DNA from: Acetobacter sacchari | Lineage (GTDB): Bacteria > Pseudomonadota > Alphaproteobacteria > Acetobacterales > Acetobacteraceae | Length of the DNA stretch: 64,000 nt | NCBI RefSeq assembly: GCF_017377715.1 | Contig: NZ_JAFVMF010000005.1 | Coordinates: 62,001 to 126,000, forward strand | Direction: 5' to 3' | In this document: one piece after another, positions 1 through 9,423 of the stretch | Position numbering within the stretch: the stretch's first letter is position 1 | How the letters are laid out: each line of letters opens with the position of its first letter | Made by a program: the position numbers and the translations under genes | The notes under the pieces: generated by a model | Seen by the model: the letters and a program-made list of their open reading frames with translations, nothing else | Told to the model about the DNA's origin: nothing | Database searches by the model: none

Positions 1-2640
1 CTTGATATCCAAAGCGGTGGATCCGCAGTGGTTATTGGCGACGATGCTGGTGACGGTACCGGCTCAGTCAGCGGAATCACCGTTGAAAGTGGTGGAACCT
101 TGGAAATTGAGGCGTCCATTGCCGGTGTTTCGGGAGTGGTCCTTCAAAGTGGGGGTACGCTGGCGCTGGACGCGTTTTCCGCCGGGGCTACGATGTCGCT
201 GGCGGGGCAGGCGTTGACGGTTTCGGGCGGCGGTTTGACCGAGACGATCGATTTTGATTCATCGCAGTCTGACCTTGTTTTGTCCGATTTCGTTCTTGCT
301 TCTGACGCGGACACCGGCGGCATGATGCTTGGCTACGTCGCATGCTTCTGCCCAGGCACGATGATCGAAACGGTCGGTGGGGAGGCGCCTGTCGAAACGC
401 TGAGCATCGGGGATATGGTCAGGAATGCAGCCGGTGGACTGCGGCGTCTGCGGTGGATTGGGCGGCGCAGTTACTCTGCTGATTTTGTAGAAAATAACGC
501 CAATGTTTTGCCCGTGATGATTTGTGCAGGCGCTCTGGAGGATGGCGTTCCTCGTCGCGACCTTCGTGTTTCGCCGTTTCACGCAATGTATGTCGACGGC
601 GTTCTGGCGCCAGCAGGCGCTCTGGTGAACGGCCAGACCATCTTGCGAAGCGCCATAAACGGAGATGTCGAATACCTGCATCTGGAGTTTGACGATCATG
701 AACTGATCGTGGCGGATGGCGCAGTGAGCGAAAGCTACGTGGAGGACGGGTCTCGGGGGATTTTTCAAAATGCCGCAGAATATAGAGCGCTGTATCCGGA
801 CGCCCGACGTGACGCACCGCTTTACTGCGCGCCGCGCGTAGAGGAGGGGGAGAAACTTGCCGAGATCCAGAAACGGTTGGCGGCGCGCGCTCGGGCTCTG
901 AAGAGGGGCGTCTCGACCGAGTGTGAAACAATTGAGACGAACGGTCGTCAAACGGGATGTGGGGAGGAGTCTGCATCCCCGCTTCAGGGGTGGCTCGACC
1001 ATGCTGACCGGAACGGCGTCAGTGGGTGGGCCTGGGACGCGGGATGTCCTTTCGAGAGCGTGGCGGTGGATATTCTGGTCAATGACGAAATCGTCGCCAC
1101 CGTTACAGCAAATGCGTCCCGTCGTGACCTCGTCCAAGCGGGCATAGGTTCAGGCTGGAACGGCTTGGCCTACAGCTTCGCTGAACCTCTTGATCGCGGG
1201 CGTCGTCACCTGATCGTTGCGCGCCACGCGGGTACGGAAGAGCAACTGGCGGGATCGCCGGTCGCTCTGGAGCCAGGTCATAGCTTCGATCGGGACCTGG
1301 AGATGACGATAACCCGTGCCGTCGCAGGGCTGGACGAAACGTCAGATCGCGCTGGTATTGTGAGTTTTTTATCCAGAGAAGTTGAACGTATCCGCCACGC
1401 GGCTGCTGGCGATCATGCGGATCGTCGCGGACGAGACGACGTTTTTCAGAAACGTCGATCCAGTGGCCGGGCAGGAAGCGGGCATGTGTTGGCGCCGCGG
1501 GCTCTGGTCATTGACGAAGTTCTTCCTGTGTCGGGACGGGACGCTGGATCCGACGCGATCCTGTCTCATATTCGCTCGCTCGTTCGGCTGGGTTATCAGG
1601 TGACGGTCGCCACGCCGGGAGACGAACACTCGGCCGAGGCGGTTTCGAACCTGGAGCGGGAAGGCGTCTTCGTCGCCAAAGCTCCTTTCTACAACGCGGC
1701 GGAAGATGTGCTGCGCCTGCAGAATGGCGCATTTCAATTGGTGTACTTACATCGCTGCGGCGTAGCTTCAGCCTATGCGGGGCTTGTAAAGCGTTATCAG
1801 CCGGCAGCTCGACTTGTTTACGGTGTTGCGGATCTTCATCACCTGCGTCTTGATCGGCAGGCGCATGTGGAAGGGCGCGCAGACCTGTCGCAGATGGCCA
1901 AACGCGTTCGGACTCTTGAAGTCACAGCTGCACTTCTGACGGATGCGGTTGTGACACATTCGTCGTTTGAAGCCGAAACGTTGCGGAAGCTGGCTCCTGC
2001 GTTGAACGTTTGCGTCGCGCCCTGGGACACGGCGTATCGCGCGGTGCGGACACAGGCGGCAGAGCGTCACGATATCGTATTTCTGGGTAACTACAGCCAC
2101 GCGCCGAACGAAGATGCGGCGTTGTATCTCGTGCGGGCGATCATGCCGCTGGTGTGGCGTGAACGGCCGGAAGCGCGCTGCGTGATCGCTGGCCAGGGCG
2201 CGACGCCCGCCATTTTTAAGCTATCAAAGGATTTCCACGGGGTGCATGTCGTTGGCGGCGTCAATGACCTGACAGACGATCTGTTCGAGACAGCGCGGAT
2301 GACCGTCGCGCCATTGCGTTTTGGCGCAGGCATCAAGGGCAAGGTGCTCGCCAGTTTTGGCGCCGCGATTCCATGTGTGATGAGTTCAGTCGCAGCTGAA
2401 GGGCTGCCGTTGCCTGACAGGCTTCGTGGCTTGGTCTGTGACGAAGCGCAGGATTTCGCCACACAAATCATTCGTCTTTTGGGCGCGCCAGAAACCGCAG
2501 ATGAACTGGGGCGCGTCGGCGTGCGGATGATACGAGATCATTACTCGGCCCAGGCAGTTGACCGCGCTTTGTCAGTAGCTTTGGGGCTGGGGCGAGTTGC
2601 GGCCCTGCCGGCGCAGCAATGTTTTCAGGAGGCAGTCTGA
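1..2640 (+). CDS. Hint-domain / GT4 glycosyltransferase fusion protein (5' end cut by window)
   Basis: The frame is open from base 1, so the true start lies left of the window; 879 codons are visible. Visible residues 1-110 are Gly/Ser-rich repeats with recurring SGGTL units, as in autotransporter-like beta-helix passengers. A Hint (hedgehog/intein) domain begins at the Cys of CFCPGTMIE near residue 115 and contains VSPFHAMYVDGVLAPAGAL. Near residues 330-425 there is a module with the motif SGWAWD, often found in acetic acid bacterial glycosyltransferases. From about 495 to the end it resembles a GT4 (group 1) glycosyltransferase, with FLGNYSHAPNEDA and RFGAGIKGKVLASF. Known of the families: Hint domains self-cleave, GT4 enzymes use nucleotide sugars. 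Inference: a surface or secreted glycan protein that may release its glycosyltransferase by Hint cleavage. Confidence 0.8.
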   Translation, partial: LDIQSGGSAVVIGDDAGDGTGSVSGITVESGGTLEIEASIAGVSGVVLQSGGTLALDAFSAGATMSLAGQALTVSGGGLTETIDFDSSQSDLVLSDFVLASDADTGGMMLGYVACFCPGTMIETVGGEAPVETLSIGDMVRNAAGGLRRLRWIGRRSYSADFVENNANVLPVMICAGALEDGVPRRDLRVSPFHAMYVDGVLAPAGALVNGQTILRSAINGDVEYLHLEFDDHELIVADGAVSESYVEDGSRGIFQNAAEYRALYPDARRDAPLYCAPRVEEGEKLAEIQKRLAARARALKRGVSTECETIETNGRQTGCGEESASPLQGWLDHADRNGVSGWAWDAGCPFESVAVDILVNDEIVATVTANASRRDLVQAGIGSGWNGLAYSFAEPLDRGRRHLIVARHAGTEEQLAGSPVALEPGHSFDRDLEMTITRAVAGLDETSDRAGIVSFLSREVERIRHAAAGDHADRRGRDDVFQKRRSSGRAGSGHVLAPRALVIDEVLPVSGRDAGSDAILSHIRSLVRLGYQVTVATPGDEHSAEAVSNLEREGVFVAKAPFYNAAEDVLRLQNGAFQLVYLHRCGVASAYAGLVKRYQPAARLVYGVADLHHLRLDRQAHVEGRADLSQMAKRVRTLEVTAALLTDAVVTHSSFEAETLRKLAPALNVCVAPWDTAYRAVRTQAAERHDIVFLGNYSHAPNEDAALYLVRAIMPLVWRERPEARCVIAGQGATPAIFKLSKDFHGVHVVGGVNDLTDDLFETARMTVAPLRFGAGIKGKVLASFGAAIPCVMSSVAAEGLPLPDRLRGLVCDEAQDFATQIIRLLGAPETADELGRVGVRMIRDHYSAQAVDRALSVALGLGRVAALPAQQCFQEAV

Positions 2641-2979
2641 AGAGCAGCCTTCGTGGAAAGAAGTGCCCAATCGAATAGAGAGAATTATTCGGCCAAAGCA
2701 GAGAGTTAACGCTCAATTGGGAGCGGACTGACGAGGCTCGGGAGTTCACAAACGACCTTCCGTTTTTATCGATTGCGGCCTTTTGCTGAGAGGAGCGGGT
2801 ATTGCGATTTTTTAGATGCGTGCCGGCATAGCCGGGCCGGAAATAAGGCCCGAGTTTTGTCGGTAGAGGCGGCAAGACATGCATCGTTCACAAGCGAGAT
2901 CTGCTCGAGATTTGGTGATATTGCGAAGCGTTCTCATATGTGCTTTTAATGCCTCGTCTGGTGAGGTGGAAGGCGCATA
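2641..2979. other. Intergenic region upstream of bfd
   Basis: No convincing gene on either strand. It presumably carries the promoter of the ferredoxin gene that follows; a ribosome binding site (GGAAGG) lies just before the ATG at 2980. I looked for an iron-responsive operator (Fur or Irr box) and saw no clear palindrome. Confidence 0.5.
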
Positions 2980-3225
2980 ATGTTCATCTGCTCCTGTAAC
3001 GGTTTGACTGACAAAGATGTTCAGGCGGCAGTAGTGGCTGGCGCCACCCGTCCGACTGAGATCTACGCCGCGAAAAAATGCCGGGCTCAGTGTGGCAATT
3101 GCGTGCCGGGAGTCGTTTGCCTGCTGCGTCAGGCGCTGCAGGAGCAGAGGGCGCGTCTGGCGGATGCCGTCATCCACACGCCGTCCATGGTTGGCGTCGC
3201 CCGCGAAGCGGCGTGCCTGTCCTGA
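2980..3225 (+). CDS. bfd: Bacterioferritin-associated ferredoxin, [2Fe-2S]
   Basis: An 81-residue protein with four cysteines in the BFD-like pattern: Cys4 and Cys6 (FICSCNGLTD) and Cys38 and Cys41 (QCGNC). Family knowledge: Bfd carries a [2Fe-2S] cluster, docks on bacterioferritin and passes electrons that reduce stored ferric iron for release. The length is slightly above the usual 60-70 residues because of a C-terminal tail that looks unstructured. An extra Cys34 is present. No bacterioferritin gene is adjacent, so the partner must lie elsewhere. The gene is monocistronic, followed at once by a strong terminator. Confidence 0.88.
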   Translation: MFICSCNGLTDKDVQAAVVAGATRPTEIYAAKKCRAQCGNCVPGVVCLLRQALQEQRARLADAVIHTPSMVGVAREAACLS

Positions 3226-3252
3226 CGCTGCTGCGGCTGTTTTATAAATATC

Positions 3253-3294
3253 GCGCGGTTTATCGGCAGGCAGTGCGGATAAACCGCGCTTTTT
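3253..3294 (+). terminator. Rho-independent terminator after bfd
   Basis: A perfect 12-bp stem (GCGCGGTTTATC at 3253-3264 pairs with 3278-3289) with a 13-nt loop is followed by TTTTT. On the opposite strand it sits downstream of the convergent peptidase gene, so it may serve both directions. Confidence 0.88.
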
Positions 3295-3311
3295 CATTAA
3301 CGGTGGATGGG

Positions 3312-3332
3312 GGCGGGGCGCGAAGCCCCGCC
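3312..3332. repeat. GC-rich hairpin between convergent genes
   Basis: An 8-bp inverted repeat (GGCGGGGC / GCCCCGCC) with loop GCGAA, lying between bfd and the convergent P1 peptidase gene. There is no T-run on either strand, so it is at best an auxiliary 3'-end structure. Confidence 0.5.
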
Positions 3333-3359
3333 ATCACGATGGCAGAAATACCGCGATGG

Positions 3360-4481
3360 TTATCGCTTTGCGGGAAGATCGCGCCAGGTTAGGCCTTGCA
3401 TGCCGGGCGGTAACGTCGCCTCGAACACGCCGCGGGCTACGGCGCGCGCCAGAACATCCGCTGCTGCAGCCCCGATTCGCGCCACCAGAAACTGTCTCGG
3501 TCCCGCAGGGAGAGGCCTTTTCGCGGTCGACAGGGCAAATACGACATCTCCATCGAACGGCGAATGGATCGGCCTTATGGCGCGAGCCAGCCCATCTTGC
3601 GCCATCATGGCCACTCGCTTCAGTTCGTCTGGGTCGAGCGCCACGTCGGTGGCAACACAAGCGATCGTCGTGTTGGCTCGCGCACCCGGGTTGATTTTCG
3701 CGTCGCCCCAGTCTTCGCCCGCCACTCGCGTGGATGATGCGCCAAGGCCGCCGAACTCCTGACCAAACTCGAACGGTCCGGACCAGAAATTTTTCGTGCC
3801 GGGAACAACCGGAGAGCCCAGACTGTTCACCCCGACAATAGCGCCTATGGTCATGCCGTCTCCCGTAAGCAGGGAAGCAGAACCCAGACCACCCTTCATC
3901 GCGCCAGCTGCAGCGCCATACCCAGCACCTGCTGTGCCGAGAGAGAAGCGATCGGACACATGCTCGACCGCATCGATGGCAAGGTTGTGATAGGGGGGGG
4001 TCATGCCCCAGTTCTTGTCGCCTCCATTGGCGAGGTCGAACAGAATCGCGGTCGGGACGATCGGGGACGGCGGCACGCCGGGCTGCTTCATCAATGCGAA
4101 GCCGCGGCCGCGTGCGCCCAGCCACGCGGCCACGCCATCTGCTGCGGCGAGGCCGTAGACCGACCCGCCGGAAAGAACGATGGCGTCAACAGATCGAACA
4201 AGGTTCCAGCCGTCGAGCGCATCCGTCTCGCGGGTTCCGGGGCCGCCGCCGCGCACATCTACTGCCGCTGAAGCACGTTCGTCAGGAAGAATTACCGTGA
4301 CGCCACTTCTTGCTTTCGAATCCTGAGCCTGTCCCACGCGCAGTCCGGCCACGTCGGTAATGAGATTGAGCGGCCCGGGACGGCCGGGGCCAATAGAGTG
4401 ACCTGAAACGGCTGCTCGGGCCGAAGCTCTGGCAAGCAGAGGTAGAGCGGCGGCGGAAGCGATCAGAGCGCGGCGTTTCAT
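3360..4481 (-). CDS. P1 family (DmpA/NylC-type) Ntn-hydrolase peptidase
   Basis: A 373-residue protein. The ATG at 4481 is chosen because it opens a signal-like sequence (MKRRALIASAAALPLLARASARA); the frame extends further upstream without good support. Family S58/P1 enzymes are made as one chain that cleaves itself to expose an N-terminal Ser or Thr. Here RANTTIACVATD (Asn270-Thr271) matches the Asn-Thr cleavage point known for NylC-type members, and VRGGGPGTRETDAL and LSGGSVYGLAAADG are family-typical. Activities in the family include aminopeptidase, D-amino-acid esterase and amide-oligomer hydrolysis; which applies here cannot be read from sequence. It is last in a probable operon with an amidase and a TonB-dependent receptor, 52 bp after the amidase. 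A periplasmic location is inferred. Confidence 0.85.
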   Translation of the reverse strand: MKRRALIASAAALPLLARASARAAVSGHSIGPGRPGPLNLITDVAGLRVGQAQDSKARSGVTVILPDERASAAVDVRGGGPGTRETDALDGWNLVRSVDAIVLSGGSVYGLAAADGVAAWLGARGRGFALMKQPGVPPSPIVPTAILFDLANGGDKNWGMTPPYHNLAIDAVEHVSDRFSLGTAGAGYGAAAGAMKGGLGSASLLTGDGMTIGAIVGVNSLGSPVVPGTKNFWSGPFEFGQEFGGLGASSTRVAGEDWGDAKINPGARANTTIACVATDVALDPDELKRVAMMAQDGLARAIRPIHSPFDGDVVFALSTAKRPLPAGPRQFLVARIGAAAADVLARAVARGVFEATLPPGMQGLTWRDLPAKR

Positions 4482-4533
4482 ATGCGTAAAATCCTGATTC
4501 AGGCTGCGGCGATAAAGTGTCGACTCATTGGTG

Positions 4534-5937
4534 TCAGGTAGGCGACGAGTCGGCCTCTCCGGGCCAGCGTTCGACACGACCACACCGACTTTCAAACCAC
4601 CCGGCGAGTTGCAGAGCCAGAAGATCCTTGAAGCGCGACGTCACGATCTGCAAGCCGATAGGCGTTCCCTCCTGCGAAAAGCCGCAATTCACGGATATCG
4701 CAGGCTGTTCAGACATATTCCACGGCAGCGTCCATGCGCAATGATCGAAGGGGCGTGCAGGATCATTCAGGGGGGAGGCCCAGTCAGCCGGGAACGAGAC
4801 ATTGGGTGTTACGGGTGAAATGATCACGTCAACGGAGTCGAACAATTCGGCGCATGTGGCCCGTAACTCAAAAGTGCGATTGAAGCCGCGTACGGCCTCC
4901 ACGCCGGACACGTCCTCTCCGCCGCGCGCCCACTCCATTATGTAAGGTAGAACCAGCGAGCGTTTGGATTCATCAAGGTCCTTGATGTCTCCCCAGAATT
5001 TCGCGCGCCAGAAAACATCGACGCCGTCGAGAATGGCCTGGTTCATGACGGGAGAAACCGGAACGATGACTGCGCCTGCGTCTTCGAATATGCGCGCCGC
5101 CGCCTCGATCGCAACCGCGATCTCCGGGTCAAGCGGCATACCGCAGCCCGCGTCGAGCATAAGCCCTACCCTCAAGCCGGCGGGCGGTTCAGCAGGAGCG
5201 AACCAGTCGACCTGTTCATAGGGCAGGCTGGTGGCGTCACGCGAATCCGGCAGACTCAACGTCGCCATCATGAGAGCTGCATCGGCCACGCCACGCGTCA
5301 TGGGACCGGCGCACCGGCCCGTATAATACGGGTCGATCGGGATGCGACCGAGCGTCGGCTTGAAACCCGTCAGGCCGCACCAGGCGGCGGGCAGGCGCAC
5401 CGAGCCGCCGATGTCCGTGCCTACATGCAGGGGGCCATAGCAGGCCGCTGCTGCTGCTGCTGCGCCTGCGCTGGATCCTCCGGGATTGGTGGACAAATCC
5501 CAAGGGTTTCTCGCAAGGTGATGAAAACTTGAAAGACCGGACGATAGCATACCGAAATCCGGTATCGTCGTTTTGGCGAAGATGATGGCTCCAGCTTCAC
5601 GCAGGCGCGCAGCGCAAGGCGCGTCAGTTGTCGCCGGCGCAGACTCCAGCGCTGCCGTGCCCAGAGGGATCGGATGTCCCTCTGTTGCGATCAGTTCCTT
5701 GACTGTCGCCGGCACGCCGTCCAGCGCACCCTGTGGTTCGCCTTTGCGCCAACGTTCTGTGGACGCAACAGCTTCCGCAAGCGCGCGTTCCGGTTCCCAT
5801 GCGTAGAGAGCGCACAGGTGAGGCTCCCATTGGGTTACATGCGCGTTGAGTGATTCGATCACGTCTCGGGGGGTGAAGTCGCCCGACGCGTAGCCGGCGA
5901 GCATGGCGGTGGCGTCGAGCGCGTGTAGTCTGGTCAT
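4534..5937 (-). CDS. Amidase signature family amidase
   Basis: A 467-residue amidase of normal length. The Ser-cisSer-Lys triad is visible: Lys80 (TVKELI), Ser155 (NPGGSSAG) and Ser179 (TDIGGSVRLPA), with the usual 24-residue spacing between the serines. The ATG at 5937 is preferred because GGAG lies 9 nt upstream; an in-frame ATG at 5970 lacks good spacing. No signal peptide is seen, so it should be cytoplasmic. It starts 43 bp after the TonB receptor gene and is followed by the P1 peptidase, suggesting that an imported amide or modified peptide is hydrolysed by the two enzymes. The substrate is unknown. Confidence 0.88.
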   Translation of the reverse strand: MTRLHALDATAMLAGYASGDFTPRDVIESLNAHVTQWEPHLCALYAWEPERALAEAVASTERWRKGEPQGALDGVPATVKELIATEGHPIPLGTAALESAPATTDAPCAARLREAGAIIFAKTTIPDFGMLSSGLSSFHHLARNPWDLSTNPGGSSAGAAAAAAACYGPLHVGTDIGGSVRLPAAWCGLTGFKPTLGRIPIDPYYTGRCAGPMTRGVADAALMMATLSLPDSRDATSLPYEQVDWFAPAEPPAGLRVGLMLDAGCGMPLDPEIAVAIEAAARIFEDAGAVIVPVSPVMNQAILDGVDVFWRAKFWGDIKDLDESKRSLVLPYIMEWARGGEDVSGVEAVRGFNRTFELRATCAELFDSVDVIISPVTPNVSFPADWASPLNDPARPFDHCAWTLPWNMSEQPAISVNCGFSQEGTPIGLQIVTSRFKDLLALQLAGWFESRCGRVERWPGEADSSPT

Positions 5938-5980
5938 CGGAAGACGCTCCAGCATGGGCGTGTCGCCCATGTCCTTGTGG

Positions 5981-8362
5981 TCAGTAGTTCACTGAAGCCT
6001 GAACGCCCCATGTCGCGGGCATTCCGGACAGGGCGACGGTGTCGCCATTTACGAAATAGTTTCTCTCCACATCGTATTGTTTGTTGAAGATATTGTTCCC
6101 GAACGCGGCGATGGTCCAGTGCTTGCTTTTGGGAGAGAACGACATCGTTGCGCCCCAAAGCGTGTAACCGGCGACGTTGTAAAGGGTGCCGAACAGGGAA
6201 CGGTATGTTGAGCGCAGGCTGTAATTCATACCGGTCGTGAGCGTATAGTTCCCAAGATCCCATTTGTATGTGGCCGATCCGTTGAGGGTCAGCTTGGGGA
6301 AAGGCAGGCTGTTGCCTTTGCGACTTGCGTATACGCCGACATAACTGCCGTTGACGCGGTCAGCACGCAGCACGGAATTGAATTTGTCGAATTGGCCGAT
6401 CGTCCACCCTCCCGATTGTGTAAGAGTGAGGCCGGGGAGCGGAGACCAGTCTGCCTCGAATTCCAGACCTGCGAGGTGCGAGCGTGGCGCGTTGACAATC
6501 GAGCCGACCAGTCCGGTTGCCGGATTCACTACGGCGGATTGAATCTGCTGATTGTGATAGTCGTAATAAAAACCAGAAACGTTTAGCCTCAAATTTTCTT
6601 TTGGCAAATCGAGTTTGTTTCCGATTTCCCATGCGTCGAGCGTTTCGGCTTTGAACGGTTTTGTCGACACGTTGGGCGAGTTGGTGTTGTAGGTCGTAAA
6701 ACCGCCGGATTTTATTCCATGGCTGTAAGACACATAGAGCAAGTCGCGCGTGAACGGTTTGTATTCGACGGAAAATTTCCCTGAGGGTTTAGTGTAGCTA
6801 TAGCTTTGGTCAGGACCGTAAGGATGAGAGCCAGTGTCTACGCCGGTTAGCATGTAGGATTGAAAACCATAGAGCCGCCGGATCTCGTGTTCGATCCGCA
6901 CGCCGCCGGTGATGGAAAGTTTATCGGTCAGTTTGTAGGTCGCCTGCCCAAATCCGCTGATAGTGTTGACGGATTGCGAGTACCGTACGGCGCGGTCGTA
7001 ACCGTAGGACTGCATGAAGCCGGAGCGGTACAGGTCGGAAAGATACTGGTTGGAGTAGTAGATGCCGCCAACCCATGTCAGGCGTGATGAGCCGCGCGAT
7101 GTCAGACGAAGCTCGTTGGAAAAGACATTCGCGCGCGACTGGTAATATACATCCGCAATGGCGGCGGAAGACGCGTCGTAGTTGTCATATTCCTGACGGC
7201 TCGCGACGTCGTAGCTTGCAAGATCAGTGAGTGTAGCGAAGGAAAAATCCTGATCAATGCGGAGGCTCATGCCCCCCGTGTCTATGTGGCTGAATGGCTT
7301 TGTATTCGGACTGATGCCGATTTCGGACGCAAATTGCGATGACGTGCCCCAATGCGTGATCCGTCGATCGGTGTCGGCGGGGAGAACGCCGTACTGCGAA
7401 GGATTAAGGATGTTGAGGGCGGTCAGCGGCGAATAGAGGTGCATTCCGTTGGCGTCCGAACGGTCCCGGCTGCCATGAAGATTGAAGGTGACCTTCAGGT
7501 TTTCGGTAGCTTGTCCTTCGACAATCAACCGCGCCGCGCCTCGGTCTACATTCCCCAGATGCGCCCCGGAGCCGTTATATTGCCAGGCGCCACCTTGTTG
7601 CGTCTGCCCGGACAGGCGGTATTTCAGGTAACGTCCGATCGGGCCGGATATATACCCGTCGACTTTGCCAGCATCGAAACGACCATATTGGCCGGTCAGT
7701 CCGGCATGAAACTGGTCTGTGGGGTGATTGAGGATGTAGTTGATCGCCCCGCCGGTCGTGTTGCGGCCGTATAATGTGCCTTGAGGGCCCCGGAGAACCT
7801 CTACGCGACTAATGTCGAACATCATGCCGTTGCTTGCGAACGGGACCGGGTTAGCCACTTCATCAAGGTATACGCCGACGGTTGGGGCGTTATTGCTGGC
7901 GTAATCGTTGAAGCCGACGCCGCGAATGGCGAACGCCGGCTGACCGCTGCCGAACTGTGGCGTCACCTGCAGTGACGGCGTCAGGTATTGAAGATCAAAG
8001 ACGGTGTTGACGTTGCGCTCGACCAGCGTGTTGCCGCCGATCACGCTGATCGAACTCGCGAGACTCTGCGCCGTCTGGCGTCGCCGCTGGGCCGTGACCG
8101 TGATTTCCTCAAGGCGTGGAGCGGACGCTGCCGATGCGGCTGCGCTCGGCTGCGTCTTCCCTGCAGGAGCGTGCGGAACTGACCGGGAGTCAGCCGTTCG
8201 AGCGTGTGACGCCGTCTGGGCCCGCACGGGCGCCTTTTTCGCGGTGGCTGTTTCGGCCCAGAGGGGATGAACGGAAAGACAGAGTGTGCTGACGGACGCC
8301 AGCCAGAGGCGCGTCCTGAGGCGGGGAAGTGTGGACGGTTGGGACAGGTTCATTGTGGACAT
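5981..8362 (-). CDS. TonB-dependent outer membrane receptor
   Basis: A 793-residue protein using the ATG at 8362, which opens a signal sequence (hydrophobic stretch LWLASVSTLCLSVHPLWA). After a short Ala/Pro-rich linker comes the TonB box region (EEITVTAQRR) and the plug domain, with AIRGVGFNDY, VGVYLDEV and the classic VEVLRGPQGTLYGRNTTGGAIN. The rest is a beta-barrel ending in an aromatic residue (QASVNY). It falls in the broad iron-complex/nutrient receptor class common in sphingomonads and acetic acid bacteria. Neighbours (amidase, P1 peptidase, LysR) point to an amide or peptide substrate rather than a siderophore, but this is inference. Confidence 0.9.
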   Translation of the reverse strand: MSTMNLSQPSTLPRLRTRLWLASVSTLCLSVHPLWAETATAKKAPVRAQTASHARTADSRSVPHAPAGKTQPSAAASAASAPRLEEITVTAQRRRQTAQSLASSISVIGGNTLVERNVNTVFDLQYLTPSLQVTPQFGSGQPAFAIRGVGFNDYASNNAPTVGVYLDEVANPVPFASNGMMFDISRVEVLRGPQGTLYGRNTTGGAINYILNHPTDQFHAGLTGQYGRFDAGKVDGYISGPIGRYLKYRLSGQTQQGGAWQYNGSGAHLGNVDRGAARLIVEGQATENLKVTFNLHGSRDRSDANGMHLYSPLTALNILNPSQYGVLPADTDRRITHWGTSSQFASEIGISPNTKPFSHIDTGGMSLRIDQDFSFATLTDLASYDVASRQEYDNYDASSAAIADVYYQSRANVFSNELRLTSRGSSRLTWVGGIYYSNQYLSDLYRSGFMQSYGYDRAVRYSQSVNTISGFGQATYKLTDKLSITGGVRIEHEIRRLYGFQSYMLTGVDTGSHPYGPDQSYSYTKPSGKFSVEYKPFTRDLLYVSYSHGIKSGGFTTYNTNSPNVSTKPFKAETLDAWEIGNKLDLPKENLRLNVSGFYYDYHNQQIQSAVVNPATGLVGSIVNAPRSHLAGLEFEADWSPLPGLTLTQSGGWTIGQFDKFNSVLRADRVNGSYVGVYASRKGNSLPFPKLTLNGSATYKWDLGNYTLTTGMNYSLRSTYRSLFGTLYNVAGYTLWGATMSFSPKSKHWTIAAFGNNIFNKQYDVERNYFVNGDTVALSGMPATWGVQASVNY

Positions 8363-8487
8363 GTCCGATTTTCCAGAGGTTGCGGGGAGTTGTCGAATAA
8401 AACGATAACGAAACGGAATGATAAAACCGAGATCGAAAAGCGGCACACGGCGCCACGCTTTCTGCAACGCCATGTTTGCGATGGATT

Positions 8488-9423
8488 CTACTCTTTCGGG
8501 ATGCCGCTGGGGAGCGCGTGATGCGCCTCAGCGCGACGCAGAAGGCTCAGGGCAAGCGTATCGTGGAGAGTCTTCGCAGCGAATGGCAATGCGCGGTCGG
8601 GGTGGACGCACAAATCGAGTTGTGTCCGCACGAGATCCGGGCGATCGAACGGAATGGAGGTGAGCAGCCCGGCTTCAATTTCCCGTCGGCAACACTCAGG
8701 CGGAAGCACGAGAGCGGCGGCCCCGCGGATAGCCAATTCTTTCTGCATGACAAGAGAGCCAGTGACGAAGGTGGGTTCAAGCGTGACGCCATGCCGAAGA
8801 CACTCGGCGTCGAGTGTGCGCCGCAGGCTGAAGGATTCATCGGGGATGGCGATCGCGTGGCGCGCCAGATCCTGAATCCGGACATGCGTCTGTAAAGTCA
8901 GGGGATGATCCGGGGCCACAATCAGAGCGTGGTCAAGCGGCACGCTTCGCCTGACGAACGGGCTGCCGGCCTCAGGGGTAAAAATCGCGACGCCGATATC
9001 GGCTGCGCCCTGTCGAAGTGCGTCGATCAGTTCGGAGGTTCGTCCTTCGTGAATGTGGAAGCGAAGGCCCGGGTGCTGCCGGTGTAATGCACAGAGGGCG
9101 GGCGCCAGAAGCTCCGCTACAATCGCTCCACCCGCGTACACCGTTGTAGAGCCGGTGTTGAGGGCTTTGAGGTCCGAGACAAGTTGAAGGGTTGTCTCCA
9201 TTTCCCCAACGATTAAACGCGCGCGCCCAAGCAGCACCTCTCCCGCGGCGGTCAGCTTTCCTCCGCTATGAGAGCGGTCAAAAAGCTGAGTTCTGAACTG
9301 ATATTCGAGTTGGTCGAGTTTGCGACTGACGGAGGCGGGGGAGGTGTTCAATTTTTCTGCCGTCTGGCGGAGGGAGCAGGTTCGGGCAAGTTCCAGAAAC
9401 ACCTTGAGCGCCTTCATATCCAC
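8488..9423 (-). CDS. LysR-family transcriptional regulator
   Basis: A 311-residue LysR regulator. The N-terminal helix-turn-helix is typical (FLELARTCSLRQTAEKLNTSPASVSRKLDQLE, about residues 9-40), followed by a periplasmic-binding-protein-like effector domain with the IGVAIF and HALIVAPDHPL elements. The GTG at 9423 is chosen because AGGAG lies 7 nt upstream; an ATG two codons later is less well placed. It is transcribed in the same direction as the TonB receptor, 125 bp upstream of it, so it may head the operon or have its own control over it. The effector is unknown. Confidence 0.9.
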   Translation of the reverse strand: MDMKALKVFLELARTCSLRQTAEKLNTSPASVSRKLDQLEYQFRTQLFDRSHSGGKLTAAGEVLLGRARLIVGEMETTLQLVSDLKALNTGSTTVYAGGAIVAELLAPALCALHRQHPGLRFHIHEGRTSELIDALRQGAADIGVAIFTPEAGSPFVRRSVPLDHALIVAPDHPLTLQTHVRIQDLARHAIAIPDESFSLRRTLDAECLRHGVTLEPTFVTGSLVMQKELAIRGAAALVLPPECCRREIEAGLLTSIPFDRPDLVRTQLDLCVHPDRALPFAAKTLHDTLALSLLRRAEAHHALPSGIPKE

